A DNA stretch of 64,000 bases. Origin: Roseiarcus sp963781895. GTDB taxonomy: Bacteria; Pseudomonadota; Alphaproteobacteria; Rhizobiales; Beijerinckiaceae. The notes under the pieces were generated by a model that was given only the letters and a program-made list of their open reading frames with translations, had not been told where the DNA came from and did not search any database. Shown in pieces: positions 57,048 through 64,000 of the stretch (within the stretch, counting starts at the first letter, position 1; the number at the start of each line of letters is the position of its first letter). The position numbers were made by a program, and so were the translations under genes. The DNA is taken from assembly GCA_963781895.1 (NCBI GenBank), contig CAWAIM010000034.1:16382-80381 (forward strand). Reading direction: 5' to 3'.

Positions 57048-58055
57048 ATGGCCACCTACAACTTGAATTACAGCAAACTCGACTCGCTGCTCGATCGCAA
57101 CGTCTCGCGCGCGACGGAAAACGCGATCATCGAAGCCTTGAAAAGCGCGGGCGACCTTGGATGGAGAGGCGGAAAAATCGGCGTCGAGACCGAATCTTCG
57201 AGCGGCGCATATACAGTGAGCGCAGGAGATCGCCTCTTCCTCGATGTCGGCAAATCCAATCACATGACGCTGACGACCAGCGGAGGGACTATCGTCGCCG
57301 CCGGCGACGGCTCGACCAGCATTCTCGACCAGGGACCTGGCGGCGACACGCTCATTGGCGGCACGGGAGCGGAAAACCTTCAGGTCTCTCACGGCGACAA
57401 CCGTCTTTTGGCCGGCGCTGGAGAAAACACGCTCGTTGGCGGCGCGGGCCATGACATTTTGATCGGTGGCGGGTCAAGCCTCCTTCAGGCGGGCAGCGGC
57501 GGCTCGATGCTTCTCGGGGGGCTGACCCACCAAACGGGAACGCGGGGCGGCGATTTCGGCGGCGATGGCGGCGATGACTGGAGTCGAGGCCGTTACGGTT
57601 GGTTTCGAGGCGCCGACGGCGCGAGTGGAGGCGGCGCCGGCGGCGGACATCAAGTTCCGTCCGATACATTGATGGGCGGCTCAGGCGCCGACTTGCTCAC
57701 AGTCGCGCATGGAAACAACGTGCTGATCGCAGGCGGCGGTCATGACACGCTCTTCGGGGGCGATGGGAACGATACGCTCTATGGCGGAAGCGGCCACGAC
57801 ACCATCAATATCGCGGTTGGCGATGAGGTGATTTTCGGCGGCACTGGCCACGACACGGTCAACGTCGGATCGACGGGCAATGACGTCATCTACGGCGGGG
57901 CGGCGACGACGGTCCATGTAGATCAATCGTCACACTCGATAAAGCATGAAGTGGACGTGCACGGCGTCACCACAATCACCTTCAGCAACCACCAGGTCTT
58001 GACCCTGAGCAAGGTGACGATCGACTTCGCGGACGGCGCGCACAAGACCGTGTGA
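57048..58055 (+). CDS. RTX calcium-binding protein, probable type I secretion substrate
   Basis: A 335-residue protein with glycine/aspartate nonapeptides: GGTGAENLQ, GGAGHDILIGGG, GGSGADLLT, GGDGNDTLYGGSGHDTI and GGTGHDTV. These fold into calcium-bound parallel beta-rolls outside the cell. The N-terminal 70 residues are helical then strand-like, and a Gly/Trp-rich insert separates two repeat blocks. No N-terminal signal is present, as expected for T1SS cargo. The C terminus is KVTIDFADGAHKTV. The adjacent exporter and adaptor are its likely partners. Confidence 0.9.
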   Translation: MATYNLNYSKLDSLLDRNVSRATENAIIEALKSAGDLGWRGGKIGVETESSSGAYTVSAGDRLFLDVGKSNHMTLTTSGGTIVAAGDGSTSILDQGPGGDTLIGGTGAENLQVSHGDNRLLAGAGENTLVGGAGHDILIGGGSSLLQAGSGGSMLLGGLTHQTGTRGGDFGGDGGDDWSRGRYGWFRGADGASGGGAGGGHQVPSDTLMGGSGADLLTVAHGNNVLIAGGGHDTLFGGDGNDTLYGGSGHDTINIAVGDEVIFGGTGHDTVNVGSTGNDVIYGGAATTVHVDQSSHSIKHEVDVHGVTTITFSNHQVLTLSKVTIDFADGAHKTV

Positions 58056-58214
58056 GACGTTCGGGTCAGCCGCCCCACAATTGGTCTCGCCGGCCCGCCG
58101 CGTTCGGGGAAGCCCGTTCGCGCGCCGAGCGAGACCCCTTCAGTCGAGCCTTTGCAAGGGCCCCGATCGATTTTTGGTCGGAATTCGGGGCGTCCGCCAC
58201 AATCCGCGAGTCGC

Positions 58215-59567
58215 ATGAACTTTCTGTTCGTTCACAACAATTTTCCCGCGCAGTTCCGCAATCTGGCAGAGGAGCTCGGAAAGGATTCCTCGCATCGGTT
58301 GGTCGCGATCGGCGCCCATACCGCGCAACCGATCAAAAACGTCGTACTCCACCGTTACGAATTGCCAGCCTATGACGTGTCGTCGACCCACCCCTTTGCG
58401 CGACGCTTTGACGCCGAATGTCGCCGAGCGGAACAAGTCCTCTTTACGGCGAGCGCGCTGGCGGTCTCGGGATTTTCGCCCGACTATGTGCTCGCCCATT
58501 GCGGTTGGGGAGAAACGATTCCCCTCCGGGCGGTCTTTCCGAAGGCGAAGATCGTCATCTACTGCGAATTTTTCTATCGCGCGGAAGGGCAGGACGTTCA
58601 CTTCGATCGAGAGAGCGCAAAACTCGGCGCCGACGGAGTCGCCGGCCTGCAATGCAAGAACGCCAGCACGCTCATCGCGCTGACGGAAGGCGATCTCGGC
58701 GTCTCGCCGACATTTTGGCAGCGCTCGACTTTTCCCAAAGAGTTTCAAGAGAAAATTCAGGTCGTCCACGAGGGCGTCGATCTCGAGATGTTCCGACCAG
58801 ACAAAGCCGCCCGCTTCCCCTTGCCGGGAGGAAAGGTCCTTTCGAGGGCGGACGAAATCGTTACGTTTGCGTCCCGCAATCTGGAGCCGATGCGAGGCTA
58901 TCACGTCTTCATGCGCGCAGCGTCGCAGATTTTGCGTTCGCGGCCGCAGGCGGAAGTGGTCATCGTTGGCGGCGAGGGATCGTCCTACGGCCCACCCCCC
59001 CCCAAGGGCACAAACTGGAAGGCCCACTATCTCGAAGAGAATCGCGAGACGCTCGATCTCTCACGCGTGCATTTCGTCGGTCGCCTCCCCTACCACACAT
59101 ATATCAGGCTGCTTCAGGTATCGTCGGTTCATGTCTATCTGACCTATCCATTCGTGCTGTCATGGTCGCTCTTGGAAGCCATGGCGACTGGATGCGAAAT
59201 CGTCGCATCCGACACGGCGCCCGTCAGGGAGGTCGTCAAAGATCGCGAGAACGGCGTTCTGGTCCCTTTTCACGACAGCGAAGCCCTCGCGGAGGCGGCG
59301 GTCGAGGCTCTCTCCAACCGGCCGCGCTTCCCCGTGCACGGTCGGGCCGCGCGAGAGACAATAGCCGCGCGCTACGACAAAAGGGCCTGCGTGCGTGAAG
59401 CGCTGCAAGCGTTGGGAATCGCAGCGCGCTCCGACATCGAGGCGGCCGTCCGATCGTCTCAGAGCGCCGCGATCCAACGCGAGCGCGCTCTCGCGTCATC
59501 GACTGCAAACAGGGCCGCGGATCCCCACCGGCTCTCGTCCGGCGCGATCCGGGATCTCAGGCAATGA
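58215..59567 (+). CDS. GT1-family glycosyltransferase (GT-B fold)
   Basis: A 450-residue retaining-type glycosyltransferase. It starts MNFLFVHNNFPAQFRNL at 58215; an open frame from 58152 is not used. The donor-binding region includes FASRNLEPMRGYHVFMRA and SSVHVYLTYPFVLSWSLLEAMATGCEIVASDTAPVREVV, typical of the GT4 subgroup. Its stop overlaps the ABC exporter start by four bases, placing it inside the secretion operon. It may glycosylate the RTX protein or another exported product; direct evidence is lacking. Confidence 0.85.
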   Translation: MNFLFVHNNFPAQFRNLAEELGKDSSHRLVAIGAHTAQPIKNVVLHRYELPAYDVSSTHPFARRFDAECRRAEQVLFTASALAVSGFSPDYVLAHCGWGETIPLRAVFPKAKIVIYCEFFYRAEGQDVHFDRESAKLGADGVAGLQCKNASTLIALTEGDLGVSPTFWQRSTFPKEFQEKIQVVHEGVDLEMFRPDKAARFPLPGGKVLSRADEIVTFASRNLEPMRGYHVFMRAASQILRSRPQAEVVIVGGEGSSYGPPPPKGTNWKAHYLEENRETLDLSRVHFVGRLPYHTYIRLLQVSSVHVYLTYPFVLSWSLLEAMATGCEIVASDTAPVREVVKDRENGVLVPFHDSEALAEAAVEALSNRPRFPVHGRAARETIAARYDKRACVREALQALGIAARSDIEAAVRSSQSAAIQRERALASSTANRAADPHRLSSGAIRDLRQ

Positions 59568-61802
59568 CAGCGATCGCCGTCGAAACGCCGACGCGAACCA
59601 AGCGAGGCGACAGGATCCCGACGGGCGTTGAATGCTTGGCCATCGTCGCCCGGCATCATGGCTTGCACTTATCGCCGCTTCAAGTTTTACCGGAAGGCTT
59701 ATCCAGCCTCCGGCGAACTTTCGACCGATGATTTGCTGCGCTGCGCGGTCCGCGCTGGGCTGAAGGCGAAGTCGGTTCGCCTTGATTGGCGCGGACTGAG
59801 GCATTTGAAAAGAGCGCTCCCGGTCATCGTCATGCTGAAGAGCGGGGCGACAATGGTGCTGACGCGCATCAATGACTCGCCAGAGAACCCTACGGCCGCG
59901 TTGCAGGATCCTGCAGCAGGCGAAAGCGTCAATCTGATCGTCGATCGGGCGCGCTTCGAAGAAGCCTGGACCGGTGACGTGCTTCTGCTTCGACGCGATC
60001 ACGATCTCACCGACGAGGAGCAGCCTTTCAGCCTCGGGCTCATCATGGCGCTCATCTTTCGCGAACGACGGGTGGTGCGCGACCTGATGTTCTGCGCAAT
60101 GACGCTGAGCATTTTCGCATTGGCGCCGATCGTGTTTTGGCGGCTGCTCTCGGACAAGGTCATCTACTACGGGAGCATGAACACATTCGTTGTGTTGTGC
60201 ATCGCCATGTTCACTGTGACGATCTTCGAGGCGATATTCGCCTATCTGCGATCATTCTTGGTTCTCTTCATAACCGCCAGGGTCGACGTGCGCCTGTCGG
60301 AATACGTATTCGACAACGTGCTCAAGCTGCCGATCGACTATTTCGAGCGAACCCAAGTCGGCCTGATCGCGCGCGACATGAACGAGATTTGGAAGATCCG
60401 CGCGTTTCTCACGGGACAATTGTTCGGCACGGTTCTCGACTCGTTGACGCTGCTGATCTTCCTGCCGGTCATGTTCTTCTTCAGCCCCGTGCTGACCCTG
60501 ACCGTGGTCGCCATTTGCGCGCTGATCGTTGGGTGGCTCGTTCTGATGTTGCCCGTGTACCGCAAACGCACCAGCGCGGTGATCGTGGCGGAAGGCGAAA
60601 GGGGCGCGTTTCTGTTCCAATCCTTGCAGGGAATTCGCACCGTCAAGTCGCTCGCCTTGGAGGAGCGTCAGCGCCGGCAGTGGGACGTGCATGTCGCTCG
60701 AATCGCCAAGCTGAAACTCGCCGAAGGGTTCATCTCCTCGGTGATTCAGGCCGGGGTGCGACCGCTCGAACGTCTTGCGGTCAATGGAAGCTACGCGCTG
60801 GGCGTCTATTTCGCGATCACGACCAAGGACCCGGTCTATATCGGGGCGCTTTTCGCCTTTCTCATGCTGACCCAGCGCGTCTCAGGACCCCTGATGCAAA
60901 TGGCGCAGCTGATAAACCAGTATGACGAGGCGCAGTCGGCGGTCGGGATGGTCGCCAGGCTGGTCAATCAGCCCAAGGAAGAGGCAAACGCGGAACACGG
61001 GGTCCGCACGCCGCTGAAGGGGCACGTCGAATTCGTCAACGTTCGATTCACATACAAGGGCGCGACCGCGCCCGCGCTGGACGCGGTCTCTTTCGAGGTC
61101 CCGGTCGGGCGCACTGTCGGGGTCGTGGGACGCAGCGGATCGGGCAAGACGACGGTTACGAGGTTGCTGCAGCGCCTGCACCCGGACTATGAGGGGCTGA
61201 TCAAGATCGATGGCGTCGATGTCCGCGAATACGACGTCAGTCACCTTCGCCACAGCCTTGGCGTCGTTCTGCAAGAGAATTTCCTTTTCCGGGGAACAAT
61301 TCGAGACAACATCACCGCGGCCAAGCCTCATGCGGGTTTCGAGGAGGTTGTTCGCGCGGCTCGGCTCGCGGGAGCGGAGGAGTTCATCGATCGGCTGCCG
61401 CGAGGTTATGAGACGCACATCTACGAGGGCTCGCCAAATCTTTCGGGCGGGCAACGCCAAAGGCTGGCGATCGCGCGCGCGTTGATCCTGGATCCTCGCA
61501 TCTTGATCCTCGACGAGGCGACAAGCGCCTTGGACCCGGACAGCGAAGCCATCGTCAACGAAAACATTCGAAAGATCGCAGCGGGTCGCACTGTCATTGT
61601 CATTTCGCATCGGCTGTCGTCGCTGGTCGCTTCGGACGCGATACTCGTGCTCGACAAAGGCAAGGTCCTGGCCCTTGGCAAGCACGCGGATCTTTTGGAG
61701 ACCTGCGACATCTATAGCGGCCTCTGGCATCAGCAAAATAGACATCTCGCAACGGCGACCGCAGCCGCGGGCGGGTCTCGGGGGACCTCTCGTGCCTCCT
61801 GA
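59564..61802 (+). CDS. Type I secretion ABC exporter with degenerate C39 domain (locus 2, frameshifted)
   Basis: The start at 59564 overlaps the GT stop (ATGA) and encodes TGVECLAIVARHHGLHLSPLQ, the beginning of a C39-like domain; the frame then changes in a TTTT run at 59687-59691 and continues as YRKAYPASGELSTDDLLRCA. Removing one T gives a 745-residue exporter. The catalytic Cys of C39 is absent (the family CG becomes GV before ECLA). Six membrane spans and a nucleotide-binding domain follow (GRSGSGKTT, LSGGQRQR, ILILDEAT). Used without correction, the frame starts at 59628 and loses the domain's first part. Confidence 0.88.
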
Positions 61803-63138
61803 ACCAAGCGCGCCCGCCAGCGTTCGACAGTTTCAGTCGGAGATCGCGAGCATCCGCGAGGCGGAAGAGCCGCTCAGCGTTCGCGCGACCGTCCGCACGT
61901 TCGCGGTCTTGCTGCTGGCCTTTGCTGCGATCCTGGTGTTCGCGCGCGTGGACCGGGTGGTTTCGAGCACGGCGGGGAAGATCATTTCGGTTGAACCTCC
62001 AACGATCTTTCAAGCGTTGGACCCGTCGATCGTCAAAAGCATCAATGTGAAGGAGGGCGAGATCGTCGAGAAGGGACAGCTGCTGGCGACGTTGGATGCG
62101 ACATTCGCGGCCGCCGACGTCAATCAGCTGAGAGATCAGATCGAGAGCCTAGACGCCCAAATTGTGCGCGAGGAGGCGGAACTGTCTGGCGCGAGGCCGA
62201 AGTTTGCGCCCTCGTCCAAACTCGAACTCGGGAAATATGAAGCGCTGCAAAAGCAGCTGTTCACGCAGCGCGCGGCCCAATATGCGGCGCAGATCGAGAG
62301 CTTCGATCAAAAGATCGCGCAGACGCAGGCGACAATCGACAAGTATCAAGGGGATGAGGGTCGCTTCAAGGAGCGGCTGCAGATCGCAAGTCAAGTTCAA
62401 GACATGCGCAGCACCCTGTTGGAGCGCGGCGCCGGATCTTTGCTCAACGTTCTTGTCTCGACCGACGCCAAGCTCGAGGCGCTTAGGACAATGGAATTCG
62501 GCCATAACAGCCTGGTAGAAGCGCAACATCAAATGTCCTCGCTCCAGGCGGATCGCGACGCCTTTAAGGACCAATGGTTTTCCGGAATAAGCCAAGACCT
62601 CATTTCAGCGCGCGCCAATCGAGACAATGCGCAGAACCAGCTGGATAAGGCGGTAAAGCATCAAGACCTCGTGCGATTGTCGGCGCCGCAGAGATCAATG
62701 GTCCTGACCGTCGCCAAGCTGTCCGTCGGATCCGTTCTCAAAGAGGGAGATACCCTGCTCACCCTCGCGCCGATGAGCGCTCCATTAGAGGCGGAAGTGC
62801 AAATCGCGAGCCGAGATGTCGGCTTCATGCGGCCCGGAGATCCGGCGACTTTGAAGATCGACGCATTCAATTTCGCGGAACATGGCGCCGTCGCGGGGAG
62901 GGTCAGGTGGATAAGCGAAGACGCTTTCACCACGGACGACAACGGCGTGCCGACACCGGCCTACTACCGGGCGCGCATCTCCATTGGCGCGATCAAGCTC
63001 GTTGATGTGCCAAGCACCTTTCGGCTGATTCCGGGGATGACGCTCGCGGCGGACGTCAAGGTCGGAACGCGCGCGCTCGGCGCGTATATTCTCGGGGGTC
63101 TGATTCATGGCGTCGGCGAGGCGATGCGCGAGCCATGA
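61792..63138 (+). CDS. Type I secretion periplasmic adaptor, HlyD family (locus 2)
   Basis: A 448-residue adaptor starting at a GTG (61792) that overlaps the exporter end by 11 bases and follows GGGGA. One membrane span lies at about residues 38-56. The lipoyl half-motif SVEPPTIFQALDPSIVKSINVKEGEIVEKGQLLATLD, a long coiled coil rich in Gln, and a C-terminal beta domain (AEVQIASRDVGFMRPGD) are in HlyD order. The open frame to 61597 runs inside the exporter gene. It overlaps the Sel1 gene by ATGA. Confidence 0.9.
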   Translation: MPPEPSAPASVRQFQSEIASIREAEEPLSVRATVRTFAVLLLAFAAILVFARVDRVVSSTAGKIISVEPPTIFQALDPSIVKSINVKEGEIVEKGQLLATLDATFAAADVNQLRDQIESLDAQIVREEAELSGARPKFAPSSKLELGKYEALQKQLFTQRAAQYAAQIESFDQKIAQTQATIDKYQGDEGRFKERLQIASQVQDMRSTLLERGAGSLLNVLVSTDAKLEALRTMEFGHNSLVEAQHQMSSLQADRDAFKDQWFSGISQDLISARANRDNAQNQLDKAVKHQDLVRLSAPQRSMVLTVAKLSVGSVLKEGDTLLTLAPMSAPLEAEVQIASRDVGFMRPGDPATLKIDAFNFAEHGAVAGRVRWISEDAFTTDDNGVPTPAYYRARISIGAIKLVDVPSTFRLIPGMTLAADVKVGTRALGAYILGGLIHGVGEAMREP

Positions 63139-64000
63139 GCCCGGTCGTCAATTCGCCGTTGCGAGCCGCTCGGGACGCCGTCCGACGAGCGAGAGCGACC
63201 CGCAGTCTAAGGCGCGGAGTTGCCGCCTATAAGAGGCAATACTATTTCGCGGCTCTGCAGCGTTGGCGCCTTGCGCACAAAATGGGTTCAGGCGAAGCCG
63301 CGTTCCGAATCGGGGAGCTCTACGCAAAGAGCGAGGGCGTGCAGCGCAATCTCGCGGACGCGGCCGTGTGGTTCGGCGAAGCCGCGCGGCGCGGTCACGT
63401 GGAGGCCCAATTTCGGCTTGGGCTGATATTGCTGAACGGCGGCGTCGGCGGATCGGTGTCGGTCTGGAATGCGGCGGCGAGCTTGAAGGATGCCGAGCTG
63501 GCCGAAAAGAACGCGCAAGCGCTGTTTCCGCATGGATTTGAGGTTCAGGCCGACCCCGCCGAGGCGATCAAGTGGTTGCAAGTCGCAGCCGGGCGGGGTT
63601 GGCGCGAAGCGGACGCGACGCTGGGCGCGCTTTGGCTCGAAGGACGAGGTTGCGAGCGCGATTTGGAACGGGCGCAAGAACACCTCATGCTCGCAGCGGC
63701 GGCGGGCGTGGCGTCGGCGCAATTCAATCTCGGCGATATCGCCTTTCGAGGCCTGTGCGGCGATGTCGACCTTGTAGCCGCCGCGCTGTGGTACGAAAAG
63801 GCGGCGGCGCAGGGGCATACGCGAGCCCAGCTCGCGATGGCGACCATTCTCGCGACGGGCAAGGGCCGTCCGGTGAACAAGGAGGCGGCGGGCGCCTATT
63901 ACGTGCGGGCGGCGGAAGGCGGCGATCCGCACGCGCAGTATTGCGCGGGCCTCATGCTCTTGAGCGGGGAAGGGTTGGTCCGCGATCTGGATCTTGCCGA
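63135..64000 (+). CDS. Sel1-repeat protein (partial, runs off the window)
   Basis: An open frame begins at the ATGA overlap with the adaptor gene and stays open to the window end, 288 codons so far. After a basic N terminus it shows repeated Sel1/TPR-type helices: GEAAFRIGELYAKSEGVQRNL, WFGEAARRGHVEAQFRLGLI, WLQVAAGRGW, LMLAAAAGVASAQFNLGDIA, WYEKAAAQGHTRAQLAMATI, YYVRAAEGGDPHAQY. Such solenoids bind proteins. Coupling to the T1SS genes suggests a role in secretion or cargo handling. Confidence 0.85.
   Translation, partial: MSPVVNSPLRAARDAVRRARATRSLRRGVAAYKRQYYFAALQRWRLAHKMGSGEAAFRIGELYAKSEGVQRNLADAAVWFGEAARRGHVEAQFRLGLILLNGGVGGSVSVWNAAASLKDAELAEKNAQALFPHGFEVQADPAEAIKWLQVAAGRGWREADATLGALWLEGRGCERDLERAQEHLMLAAAAGVASAQFNLGDIAFRGLCGDVDLVAAALWYEKAAAQGHTRAQLAMATILATGKGRPVNKEAAGAYYVRAAEGGDPHAQYCAGLMLLSGEGLVRDLDLA

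Noticed and set aside
57350..57900. Repeated glycine-rich units as a possible CRISPR or DNA repeat array
   Set aside because: The repeats are protein-level RTX nonapeptides with variable DNA and no equal spacers. No CRISPR array or cas gene was seen in the window.

Overview
The window is GC-rich chromosomal DNA of an alphaproteobacterium, most likely order Hyphomicrobiales (Rhizobiales), perhaps the Beijerinckiaceae/Methylocystaceae. This rests on gene families and gene order (aroE-coaE-dnaQ facing secB; fabA-fabB-fabI; rluD-rpoH; pepA-holC; lptF-lptG-lptD-pdxA-rsmA). No rRNA or species-diagnostic marker is present, so genus is not claimed.

Layout. 0-9.5 kb: shikimate, CoA, proofreading and SecB genes, a lytic transglycosylase with an SGNH/DUF459 partner, and the unsaturated fatty acid operon fabA-fabB-fabI. 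9.6-18 kb: an orphan CoxL-like molybdenum hydroxylase subunit, a homocysteine methyltransferase, rluD, rpoH, an exported protein, dsbB and a VTT membrane protein. 18.2-19.8 kb: tRNA-Leu(CAA) and tRNA-Arg(CCT) point at each other around an accessory patch with an Ala-rich exported ORFan and a decayed serine recombinase running into the tRNA-Arg 3' end. 19.9-32 kb: nuclease-like protein, M48 protease, rdgB, the dTDP-rhamnose operon rfbCDBA, an HtrA-like pseudoprotease, small exported proteins, holC and pepA. 32.4-39.1 kb: the LPS export genes lptF-lptG-lptD, followed directly by pdxA and rsmA without the usual surA.

39.7-45.5 kb is a first type I secretion (T1SS) locus: HlyB-like ABC exporter, HlyD adaptor, a convergent signal-less protein that may be the cargo, and a protein with a duplicated Cys-rich domain. 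FNR/FixK-type boxes precede both the exporter operon and the presumed cargo gene. 45.6-50 kb holds cupin, apt, aldo/keto reductase, sugar-lactone oxidase and saccharopine-reductase-like genes plus an inverted-repeat intergenic element.

50.7-64 kb is a second T1SS island: two large GT2 glycosyltransferase genes on the minus strand, an AT-rich divergent promoter region, then on the plus strand a ChW-like protein, an RTX calcium-binding protein, a GT1 glycosyltransferase, a second ABC exporter, a second HlyD and a Sel1-repeat protein cut by the window end. The last four overlap start to stop. The island looks like a unit for making, possibly glycosylating, and exporting a small RTX protein.

Reading-frame breaks are frequent. 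At least ten are single extra bases (DUF459 gene, lptD, rsmA, ABC exporter 2, and several in each GT2 gene). Because lptD and rsmA are affected, assembly error is a serious alternative to gene decay.
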